A DNA stretch of 5,847 nucleotides, from positions 1-5,847 of the forward strand of contig JAEDMD010000126.1 in the NCBI GenBank assembly GCA_016303195.1, given 5' to 3'. Numbering within the stretch: position 1 is the first letter of the stretch; every line of letters begins with the position of its first letter. The position numbers and the translations under genes are program-made. Positions 1 to 5,434 of the stretch are shown piece after piece. The DNA is from Oscillospiraceae bacterium (lineage in GTDB: Bacteria; Bacillota; Clostridia; Oscillospirales; Ruminococcaceae). The notes beneath the pieces were generated by a model that was given only the letters and a program-made list of their open reading frames with translations, did no database searches and was not told where the DNA came from.

Positions 1-19
1 ATCCCTTTGGAAACCCGAT

Positions 20-51
20 GTTTGAGTTTCAGGCTTGATTCAAACTTTTTT
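20..51 (+). terminator. Possible weak rho-independent terminator (plus strand)
   Basis: GTTTGA (20-25) pairs with TCAAAC (40-45). An inner TCA/TGA pair around a GGCT loop could extend the stem with a bulge. Six T follow directly (46-51). The stem is AT-rich and imperfect, so this is a weak candidate. It would end a plus-strand transcript entering from the left edge. Confidence 0.3.
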
Positions 52-60
52 AACAGACTG

Positions 61-81
61 AGGACGCCCAATGGGCGTCCT
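61..81. terminator. Strong GC-rich hairpin, probable terminator stem
   Basis: AGGACGCCC (61-69) and GGGCGTCCT (73-81) form a perfect 9-bp stem closed by AAT. On the plus strand it is followed by TTGCAAATTATTTT, a poor U-tract; on the minus strand no U-tract follows. The stem resembles the other terminators in the window, which share a GGACG core, so a terminator or transcript-end role is likely. The direction is uncertain, and it could serve both converging transcripts. Confidence 0.5.
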
Positions 82-99
82 TGCAAATTATTTTAAATC

Positions 100-115
100 T
101 GTCCCAATAGGGACA
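100..115. other. Short hairpin just downstream of the redox gene
   Basis: TGTCCC (100-105) and GGGACA (110-115) pair perfectly around AATA. It lies 24 bases beyond the stop codon of the minus-strand gene, where a terminator or 3'-stabilising hairpin is expected. On the minus strand it is followed by GATTTAAAATAATTTG, which is AT-rich but lacks a real run of T. A non-canonical terminator or an mRNA end-protecting structure are both possible. Confidence 0.35.
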
Positions 116-138
116 CAACAATTTTGTATTCCGAATTA

Positions 139-1317
139 TCAATAGTTCTCTTTTCTCACCTCAAAATAGCTCTGAGAGTGGAAGCAGACAGGGCACACTT
201 CAGGTGCTTCTGTTCCAACAACGATATGACCGCAGTTACGGCATTCCCAGATAGTCACACCGCTCTTTTTGAAAACTTCCATAGCTTCCACATTGTGCAG
301 CAGGGCACGATAGCGCTCCTCATGGTGCTTTTCGATAGCGCCAACACCACGGAACTGCGCTGCAAGCTCAGGGAAACCTTCCTCCTCTGCTTCTTTCGCC
401 ATGCGCTCATACATATCTGTCCATTCATGATTCTCACCCTCAGCGGCATGGAGGAGATTTTCCTCGGTAGTGCCTATACCGCCAAGCGCCTTGAACCAGA
501 GTTTAGCGTGTTCCTTTTCATTTTCGGCAGTTTTCAGGAATATCTCAGCGATCTGCTCATAACCGTTCTTCTTTGCAACAGATGCAAAATAGGTATATTT
601 GTTTCTTGCCTGCGATTCGCCTGCAAAGGCTTCAAGCAGGTTCTTTTCCGTCTTAGTGCCTGCATATTTGTTTGCAGATGAGGATTTTTCGGACGCATTG
701 CTTATCTTTTCAAAATCAGAAGCAGGATGCTTGCAGAGCGGACAAATGAAATCCGCAGGAATTTCCTCGCCTACATACTCATAACCGCAGATGGTACATC
801 TCCAGATAGTCTGTCCATCGTCAGTTTTGCCGACTTCCTGCGGCTTGACCTTGATATTTTCAAGGTAGTATGCGTAAGTAGCAGAGGGGGCATCAGAGAG
901 AACTTCCATATCAGTAACATCCGCAATAAACATCGTATGAGTGCCGAGGTCAACTGTCTGGATCACCTTTCCGCTGATATAGGCATTTGTACCTCTTGTA
1001 ATGCAGAGAGTACCGTCAGCGAGACGCTTTGTATCGGCAAATGAAGCGAATTTATCCACATCTCTGCCCGACTGGAAACCGAAATGTCTGAACAGCTCAA
1101 AATCAGCCTTCTGACTAATAATTGAAGCAGTGAATTTTCCTGAAGATAGGATCATGTCATGAGTGTAATTCGTCTTATTAACAGTCAATGAAACTCTGTC
1201 AGGCTCGGAAGTTACCTGAGCGAGAGTATTGGTGATACATCCGTTGTCTTTACCATCAAGTTCAGCGGTAACAACGAAAAGTCCGTAGCTTATCTTATAC
1301 ATTGATTTTTTGTCCAT
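139..1317 (-). CDS. Flavin reductase / rubredoxin / rubrerythrin / rubredoxin fusion protein
   Basis: A 392-residue cytoplasmic redox protein, probably a peroxide-reducing enzyme of oxidative-stress defence. Residues 1-155 resemble the flavin reductase (FMN-binding) domain of high-molecular-weight rubredoxin. Residues 170-205 are a rubredoxin with Fe ligands C174, C177, C192 and C195. After a Ser/Lys-rich linker, residues 220-345 are a rubrerythrin four-helix domain with every expected di-iron ligand: E233 (AFAGESQAR), E267, H270, E295, E298, E329 and H332. Residues 357-388 are a second rubredoxin with C359, C362, C375 and C378. The start is the ATG at 1317 because AAGGAGGT lies six bases upstream; an in-frame ATG at 1350 would add 11 residues but overrides this site. 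Known: Moorella Hrb (flavin reductase plus rubredoxin) passes NADH electrons to FprA, and rubrerythrins reduce H2O2. Inferred: donor and peroxidase are joined in one chain. The gene is monocistronic in view. Domain calls are firm; the exact donor and substrate are not shown. Confidence 0.93.
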   Translation of the reverse strand: MDKKSMYKISYGLFVVTAELDGKDNGCITNTLAQVTSEPDRVSLTVNKTNYTHDMILSSGKFTASIISQKADFELFRHFGFQSGRDVDKFASFADTKRLADGTLCITRGTNAYISGKVIQTVDLGTHTMFIADVTDMEVLSDAPSATYAYYLENIKVKPQEVGKTDDGQTIWRCTICGYEYVGEEIPADFICPLCKHPASDFEKISNASEKSSSANKYAGTKTEKNLLEAFAGESQARNKYTYFASVAKKNGYEQIAEIFLKTAENEKEHAKLWFKALGGIGTTEENLLHAAEGENHEWTDMYERMAKEAEEEGFPELAAQFRGVGAIEKHHEERYRALLHNVEAMEVFKKSGVTIWECRNCGHIVVGTEAPEVCPVCFHSQSYFEVRKENY

Positions 1318-1323
1318 ATCGGG

Positions 1324-1331
1324 ACCTCCTT
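1324..1331 (-). promoter_or_regulatory. Ribosome binding site of the redox fusion gene
   Basis: On the minus strand AAGGAGGT lies six bases before the ATG at 1317. It is a near-perfect anti-16S match and decides the start codon over the in-frame ATG at 1350. Confidence 0.85.
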
Positions 1332-1371
1332 TGGTATAGTAAAATGACAATGACTGACACTTATATTAAAC

Positions 1372-1400
1372 ATACTATCAGATTTTTTATTATTTGTCAA
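1372..1400 (-). promoter_or_regulatory. Vegetative (sigma-A type) promoter of the redox fusion gene
   Basis: Read on the minus strand: TTGACA (1400-1395), a 17-base spacer, then TAGTAT (1377-1372) preceded by TGA, which forms an extended -10. Transcription would start near 1365, giving a leader of about 48 bases. AT-rich GAATTT blocks lie directly upstream (1403-1429). The leader carries repeated TGACA motifs (1345-1359). No convincing PerR or Rex operator was seen by eye. Confidence 0.8.
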
Positions 1401-1402
1401 TA

Positions 1403-1429
1403 GAATTTTTTTGAATTTTCAGAGAATTT
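1403..1429. repeat. Three helically phased GAATTT blocks between divergent promoters
   Basis: GAATTT occurs at 1403-1408, 1413-1418 and 1424-1429, with start spacings of 10 and 11 bases, about one helical turn. The blocks lie immediately upstream of the -35 box of the leftward promoter, where UP elements or bent DNA normally act, and also upstream of the rightward promoter. The repeats are visible directly; a role in bending or in RNA polymerase alpha-subunit contact is inference. Confidence 0.4.
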
Positions 1430-1450
1430 AGTTGAAATGGCAGAAGTTTG

Positions 1451-1479
1451 TTGACAAGCACGGAGTTATGGGGTATAAT
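1451..1479 (+). promoter_or_regulatory. Consensus sigma-A promoter of the lipoprotein gene
   Basis: TTGACA (1451-1456), exactly 17 bases, then TATAAT (1474-1479). Both hexamers and the spacing match the vegetative consensus perfectly. Transcription would start near 1486, giving a leader of about 38 bases before the GTG start at 1524. The -10 box is flanked by an 8-bp direct repeat (1464-1471 and 1481-1488), a possible operator that would keep such a strong promoter in check. Confidence 0.85.
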
Positions 1480-1488
1480 AAGTTATGG
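1464..1488 (+). repeat. Direct repeat AGTTATGG flanking the -10 box
   Basis: AGTTATGG occurs at 1464-1471 and again at 1481-1488, offset by 17 bases. One copy is in the promoter spacer and the other covers the predicted start site. It may be a regulator binding site or a chance local duplication. Confidence 0.4.
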
Positions 1489-1507
1489 TAATATCAAAAA
1501 ATATATG

Positions 1508-1513
1508 AAGGGA
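1508..1513 (+). promoter_or_regulatory. Ribosome binding site supporting a GTG start
   Basis: AAGGGA lies ten bases before the GTG at 1524. The nearby ATG at 1513 is in another frame and stops after four codons. The next in-frame ATGs (Met16, Met19) would remove the signal peptide. GTG is therefore the best start. Confidence 0.65.
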
Positions 1514-1523
1514 TGAAATATCC

Positions 1524-2189
1524 GTGACTGAAATAAAATATCTTTTCACAGCCGCCGCAGTATCTGCAATGGTGCTTATGGCAGGCTGTTCATCAGCTTC
1601 ACATGAGCAGCCGTCGGAATCAACGATCGAGGTTACCGAAACTGTTGAGGAGACAACTGTAACAACCGAACCGCTGGTCACTCTTACAAAGGAGACTACA
1701 ACAGCTACGGCTACAAATACTACTGTTGAAGTTGAAACTACCGAGACAACAGTTACAGCAACAGGCTATGTTGCCGCAACCGATTACAGAACTTTCGAGG
1801 GAACAGGACTTGACGGCGAGGCTGGTTCAGCTCACAGCGCAAAGCCTGTGTCAAATGCCGACCTTTACATAACAGTTGCAGAAGTTGGCGTAATGCCTGG
1901 GTATACACTCGACTGGACCGGTTCAAGTCCGTGGACATACATTACCATAACCGACGCAAACGGCAATTATTATGTATATGACAAGGAAAATGGAAACGGC
2001 ACTGCTGTAAATCAGGCAACAGGTCAGGAATACAAATATGATGTAGTTACCAGCGGTAATCTCATCGACGGTTTCGTGTTCTACAATTTCCCGCAGTCTG
2101 ATTATTACACCATTACCGTCAACGGAAGTGCGGCTGTAACAGGTTCGGATTATCCGCTTACATGGAGCAACTTCACTATCTATGCTTGA
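1524..2189 (+). CDS. Predicted lipoprotein with Thr-rich stalk and unknown beta-rich domain
   Basis: A 221-residue protein that I do not recognise by family. The N-terminus (KYLFTAAAVSAMVLMAGC) is a short lipoprotein signal peptide. The lipobox reads MAGC with C22 as the lipidated residue; Met at -3 is acceptable but less usual than Leu. Residues 32-80 are dominated by Thr, Val and Glu with degenerate ETTVT-like repeats, typical of an extended stalk crossing the cell wall. Residues 85-221 are rich in Tyr, Trp, Gly and Asn with alternating hydrophobic stretches (LYITVAEV, TYITITDANGNYYVY, YYTITVNG), suggesting a beta-sandwich-like domain; ligand and function are unknown. The start is GTG. The gene stands alone between a consensus promoter and a strong terminator, so it is probably transcribed by itself in growing cells. 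It may be an adhesin-like or substrate-binding surface protein, but nothing in the sequence proves either. Confidence 0.8.
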   Translation: MTEIKYLFTAAAVSAMVLMAGCSSASHEQPSESTIEVTETVEETTVTTEPLVTLTKETTTATATNTTVEVETTETTVTATGYVAATDYRTFEGTGLDGEAGSAHSAKPVSNADLYITVAEVGVMPGYTLDWTGSSPWTYITITDANGNYYVYDKENGNGTAVNQATGQEYKYDVVTSGNLIDGFVFYNFPQSDYYTITVNGSAAVTGSDYPLTWSNFTIYA

Positions 2190-2202
2190 TATCAACAGAA
2201 AC

Positions 2203-2230
2203 AGAACGTCCTTCGGGGCGTTCTTTTTTT
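2203..2230 (+). terminator. Rho-independent terminator of the lipoprotein gene
   Basis: AGAACGTCC (2203-2211) pairs with GGGCGTTCT (2216-2224), one pair being G-U, around a TTCG loop closed by C-G, the extra-stable UUCG tetraloop. A run of T continues to 2230. It separates the lipoprotein gene from sipL, so sipL needs its own promoter. Confidence 0.9.
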
Positions 2231-2254
2231 ATGTCCAAAGCTGAAAATATAAGA

Positions 2255-2281
2255 ATACTTGTACCGCTTGCTGAATATACT
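2255..2281 (+). promoter_or_regulatory. Candidate sigma-E-type mother-cell promoter for sipL-spoIVA
   Basis: ATA (2255-2257), 16 bases, then AATATACT (2274-2281). The Bacillus subtilis sigma-E consensus is roughly ATA, 16-18 bases, CATACANT, so five of the seven informative -10 positions match. The site lies between the upstream terminator and the sipL ribosome binding site, where a promoter is required. SpoIVA is known to be made in the mother cell under sigma-E in spore formers. No good TTGACA/TATAAT pair is seen here. The motif is short, so chance is not excluded. Confidence 0.45.
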
Positions 2282-2310
2282 GTACAAAGCATTTTCAAGG
2301 AGGTCTATAT

Positions 2311-3849
2311 ATGGAATTCAAAACAACCATGGAAACAATCCCCACTTCCGAGGTGATATACAGCGGTGTGCAGGAGCAAAGCGTGGAGCTTGACTACATT
2401 CTTCCCGATTACTACCCTGACATCTTCCGACTGGTCAGATGTGAGCTTTCGCCTGTAATTACGGGATATTCCGTCATTGGCGACAAGCTGAGCTATGAAC
2501 TCAGGTGCGGGATACGCATACTTTACTGCGGTGAGGACGGAAACATCCTGCAATCGGTGGAACAGCGCCAGAGCTTCTCAAAAACAGTGGAACTGGGCAA
2601 AATGAGCGATTCGCCTAATGTTATGCTCATTCCCAAAACAGACCATGTCAACTTCCGTGCAGTCAACAAGCGCAGACTTGATATGCGAGGTGCAGTTTCT
2701 GTGCGTATCTGTGTCAGCGGAGAAACAAGTCAGGATGCAGTATCCGATGCTGTCGGAATGAACATTCAGTTGAAGAAAACGCCCGTAAAATATGCGTCAA
2801 AAAAGCTGAATGCAGAGAAAACAGTACAGATCTCGGAAGATATGGAGCTTTCGCCGACTCAGCCCGATGCGGTGAATATAGTCAGCGTAAGGTGCAGTGC
2901 ATCCGAATGCGAGAAAAAGCTGATCTCAGGCAAACTTCTTGCAAAGGGCGACATAGCTGTACATCTTCTGTATTCCTGCGAAAATGGCGGAATAGAGCCG
3001 ATGGAGCTTTCACTGAGTTACAGTCAGATAGTAGATATCGACGGACTTGACGACAGCTTTGACTGTTCTGTAAGTGCTGAGGTGGTCAATTGTGAGATAA
3101 CACCTGTTTGTAATGAGGATGAGCGTGTTATGAAGTGTGAAGCGGAAGTAAGGCTGACCTGTAAAGCATTGAAAAACGCTTCAGTAATGCTTGTGACCGA
3201 TGCATTTTCCACAATTTATCCCTGCGAACTGACAACAGCCGAAATCAGTGCAGAGCAAGCGCCTGAGCGCATACGTGAGGAATTCCATCATACAGCCGTA
3301 TTAGCTGACGGAGAAAATATTCCGCAGACGGTCTATTCGATGTGGGTGACACCGAAAAATATAAACACCAGAATCGACGATGATGGAAAGACACTGATAA
3401 TCAGCGGAATGCTGACATATTCTATGGCGGCAAAGGATGATTCAGGAACTATTGTCATCCCTGACAAGGATATTGCATTTGAGCAGGGGATATATCTTGA
3501 CCGTGAACTGGAGGGCAGTACGGTATCCGCCGAGATAAATGCCGAGGGAGTTTCGTATAATATAACAGGCAACAACGAACTAACCGCGCGCTCCGATATT
3601 TCGGCGAATATCACCATTTTATCAGCGGATAAGATCAAGGTCGTGACCGACATTGCAATTGACGATTCGGAAAGAAAACAGCGTGACGGAGATTATGCCA
3701 TAAAACTGTATTTCGGAGTGGAAAACGAAGATGTTTGGGACATTGCAAAGCGATGCAATACCGATGTTTCGGCAGTTATAGAAGAAAATGAGCTTGCAGG
3801 GGAGCGGCTTGAAAGCGGCGGAATGCTTCTCATCCCGATCGTATCTTGA
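2311..3849 (+). CDS. sipL: SpoIVA-interacting spore coat morphogenesis protein SipL (SPOCS repeats plus LysM)
   Basis: A 512-residue protein matching the SipL family in length and layout. The opening LDYILPDYYPDIFRLVRCELSPVITGYSV is a family signature. Residues about 30-130, 180-290 and, more weakly, 320-445 resemble successive SPOCS (DUF3794) domains, each beta-rich. Residues about 460-512 form a C-terminal LysM domain (DYAIKLYFGVENEDVWDIAKRCNTD to the closing LLIPIVS). No signal peptide or membrane segment is seen, consistent with a mother-cell cytoplasmic protein. In Clostridioides difficile, SipL binds SpoIVA through its LysM region and is needed to place coat on the forespore. Here spoIVA begins 17 bases downstream, which supports the assignment strongly. 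AAGGAGGT (2297-2304) lies six bases before the ATG. Expression is probably mother-cell specific. The third SPOCS call is the least certain part. Confidence 0.88.
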   Translation: MEFKTTMETIPTSEVIYSGVQEQSVELDYILPDYYPDIFRLVRCELSPVITGYSVIGDKLSYELRCGIRILYCGEDGNILQSVEQRQSFSKTVELGKMSDSPNVMLIPKTDHVNFRAVNKRRLDMRGAVSVRICVSGETSQDAVSDAVGMNIQLKKTPVKYASKKLNAEKTVQISEDMELSPTQPDAVNIVSVRCSASECEKKLISGKLLAKGDIAVHLLYSCENGGIEPMELSLSYSQIVDIDGLDDSFDCSVSAEVVNCEITPVCNEDERVMKCEAEVRLTCKALKNASVMLVTDAFSTIYPCELTTAEISAEQAPERIREEFHHTAVLADGENIPQTVYSMWVTPKNINTRIDDDGKTLIISGMLTYSMAAKDDSGTIVIPDKDIAFEQGIYLDRELEGSTVSAEINAEGVSYNITGNNELTARSDISANITILSADKIKVVTDIAIDDSERKQRDGDYAIKLYFGVENEDVWDIAKRCNTDVSAVIEENELAGERLESGGMLLIPIVS

Positions 3850-3866
3850 ATGTAAAGGAGTAAGTC

Positions 3867-5342
3867 ATGGTGAAAGACATATACAGCAACATTGCCGAGA
3901 GAACAGGCGGCGATATCTACATCGGAGTAGTCGGCCCTGTCAGAACGGGAAAATCCACATTTATCAAACGTTTCATGGAATCAATGGTAATACCTAATAT
4001 CAGGAGTGAATTCATGCGTGAACGTGCCCTTGACGAACTTCCTCAGTCGGCGGCAGGCAAGACAATAATGACTACTGAGCCGAAATTCATTCCGGAAGAA
4101 GCTGTGGAAGTGAACATTGGCGGAACAGCAACATTCAATGTACGCCTTATCGACTGCGTGGGCTACATTGTTCCGAGTTCGATGGGATATATTGAAAATG
4201 AACAGCCACGAATGGTCATGACATCATGGTTTGACGAGGAGATACCGTTCAATATGGCGGCTGAGATAGGCACACAAAAGGTCATAACCGATCATTCAAC
4301 AGTCGGACTTGTGATAACGACTGACGGCTCAATAACAGACATTCCACGTGAGGAGTATGAAGAATGTGAGGAGAGGGTAATACGTGAACTTAAAGCCCTC
4401 GGCAAGCCATTCGTTGTGATACTTAACACAGTTTCACCCGATTCGGCAGATGCTAAAGAACTTGCGGCAAGGCTGACGGAGAAGTACGATGCAAAAGTCA
4501 TACCATTAAATTGTCTTGAACTGGATGAAGAAGATATACGTGGAATAATCAGTGAAATGCTGTTTTCGTTCCCGATAAAGGAAATAAACATCAGAACGGC
4601 ACGTTGGATAAACACACTTGAAAAAGGGCACTGGCTGAAAACTGAGATACTCGACTGCATCCGAAATGCCGCAAAGGATATAAAACTGGTGCGTGAAGCT
4701 AAGACAGCCGCTGAAGCAATGTCGCAGTGCCCGAATGTTATAAAAGCGGAGATAAGCTCTATCGACCTCGGAACAGGCTCGGTCACTATAACAGCGGAAC
4801 TGGACAGCAGTCTGTTCTACAAGATACTTGGCGAGGCTACGGGAATAGAAATTGAAAGTGAGAGCGACCTGATGCCGTTGCTGATGGAACTGAATGACAT
4901 CCGCCGAAAGTACCAGAGGATACAGCCTGCGTTGGAGGAAGTTGAAGCGACAGGCTATGGCATCGTCATGCCTGAGATGGAGGAGCTGACACTGGAAGAA
5001 CCGAAGATAATCCGACAGGGAGGAAAATACGGCGTAAAGCTGAAAGCATCCGCACCGTCCATACACATGATGAAAGCCAATATAAATACAACAGTCAGCC
5101 CGATAGTCGGTACAGAAAAGCAGTCGGAGGAACTGGTGATGTACCTGCTTGACGGATTTGACAATGATCCGACGAAGATATGGGAGAGCAACATTTTCGG
5201 AAAATCCCTGCATGAACTGGTCAATGAGGGGCTTCACAGCAAGCTGTACAAAATGCCTGCCGATGCGAGGATGAAACTTCAGGAAACGCTTGAACGTGTC
5301 ATAAATGACGGATGCTCAGGTCTTATCTGTTTTATTCTTTAA
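3867..5342 (+). CDS. spoIVA: Stage IV sporulation protein A, spore coat morphogenetic ATPase
   Basis: A 491-residue full-length SpoIVA (B. subtilis protein about 492). It hydrolyses ATP to polymerise irreversibly into the basement layer on which the spore coat is built, at the outer forespore membrane in the mother cell. Visible motifs: ERTGGDIYIGVVG start; Walker A GPVRTGKST at 23-31 with K29; the family stretch DELPQSAAGKTIMTTEPKF at 56-74 including T69/T70, which correspond to the sensor threonines; Walker B-like RLIDCVGY with D96. The fold is of the TRAFAC GTPase type, though the enzyme uses ATP. The middle and C-terminal regions carry conserved stretches EEPKIIRQGGKYGVKLKASAPSIHM (378-401) and GTEKQSEELV (415-424). 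The C-terminus ends GLICFIL, like GLIAIIL recalled for B. subtilis, so the gene is not truncated. AAAGGAG (3854-3860) lies six bases before the ATG. It is the second gene of the sipL unit and has a terminator right after the stop. Confidence 0.97.
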   Translation: MVKDIYSNIAERTGGDIYIGVVGPVRTGKSTFIKRFMESMVIPNIRSEFMRERALDELPQSAAGKTIMTTEPKFIPEEAVEVNIGGTATFNVRLIDCVGYIVPSSMGYIENEQPRMVMTSWFDEEIPFNMAAEIGTQKVITDHSTVGLVITTDGSITDIPREEYEECEERVIRELKALGKPFVVILNTVSPDSADAKELAARLTEKYDAKVIPLNCLELDEEDIRGIISEMLFSFPIKEINIRTARWINTLEKGHWLKTEILDCIRNAAKDIKLVREAKTAAEAMSQCPNVIKAEISSIDLGTGSVTITAELDSSLFYKILGEATGIEIESESDLMPLLMELNDIRRKYQRIQPALEEVEATGYGIVMPEMEELTLEEPKIIRQGGKYGVKLKASAPSIHMMKANINTTVSPIVGTEKQSEELVMYLLDGFDNDPTKIWESNIFGKSLHELVNEGLHSKLYKMPADARMKLQETLERVINDGCSGLICFIL

Positions 5343-5344
5343 TG

Positions 5345-5372
5345 AAAGAGGGCGCTGTATGCGTCCTTTTTT
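5345..5372 (+). terminator. Rho-independent terminator of sipL-spoIVA
   Basis: GGGCGC (5350-5355) pairs with GCGTCC (5361-5366), one pair being G-U, around TGTAT. The stem extends with A/T and G-U pairs, and six T follow (5367-5372). It starts three bases after the spoIVA stop codon. Confidence 0.85.
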
Positions 5373-5383
5373 ATATACATAAA

Positions 5384-5412
5384 CAAAAAGGACGTTCCGA
5401 AGAACGTCCTTT
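5384..5412 (-). terminator. Rho-independent terminator of gap
   Basis: A perfect 11-bp stem (5387-5397 with 5402-5412). On the minus strand it reads GGACGTTC, TTCG loop, GAACGTCC, followed by TTTTTGTTT. The UUCG loop closed by C-G forms only on the minus strand, which assigns it to the leftward gap transcript. It lies 22 bases after the gap stop codon. The stem may also act as a back-up for the rightward spoIVA transcript. Confidence 0.9.
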
Positions 5413-5434
5413 AAAATGCTTGTACAAATATTAA

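Larger units (their letters stand above)
1..138. other. Left-edge intergenic region with hairpins; possible tail of an upstream plus-strand gene
   Basis: No complete gene is visible here. Plus-strand frame 3 reads PFGNPMFEFQA and stops at 36-38. This could be the C-terminus of a gene entering from the left, but eleven codons are too few to identify or confirm it. The stop lies inside a weak hairpin followed by six T (20-51), and two stronger hairpins follow at 61-81 and 100-115. The minus-strand redox gene ends at 139, so the region is probably a convergent gene junction. That layout is inferred and depends on sequence outside the window. Confidence 0.35.

Noticed and set aside
1..96. Frame-1 open stretch at the left edge as a partial gene
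   Set aside because: It reads through a strong palindromic stem and encodes no recognisable motif; frame 3 ending at 38 is a slightly better candidate but also unproven.
124..681. 185-codon plus-strand open frame opposite the redox fusion gene
   Set aside because: It lies wholly antisense to a gene with full metal-ligand conservation, has no ribosome binding site and shows no recognisable protein family.
1318..1350. Upstream ATG at 1350 as the start of the redox protein
   Set aside because: The extra 11 residues would be translated through the AAGGAGGT site that perfectly places the ATG at 1317, and no ribosome binding site precedes 1350.
1345..1400. PerR or Rex operator in the redox gene promoter
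   Set aside because: Neither a TTATAAT-N-ATTATAA-like nor a TTGT...ACAA-like inverted repeat is present; AT-rich stretches here are asymmetric.
2162..2356. 64-codon plus-strand frame across the lipoprotein terminator and sipL start
   Set aside because: It runs through a strong terminator hairpin, overlaps both genes out of frame and has no ribosome binding site.
4292..5237. Long minus-strand open frames (164 and 243 codons) opposite spoIVA
   Set aside because: They are antisense shadows of a firmly identified gene. Their products are Ser- or Tyr/Phe-rich low-complexity translations without motifs or start signals.
5345..5412. Two adjacent hairpins between spoIVA and gap as a riboswitch or small RNA
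   Set aside because: Each hairpin is explained as a terminator for one of the two converging genes, and no conserved riboswitch core or independent promoter is visible.
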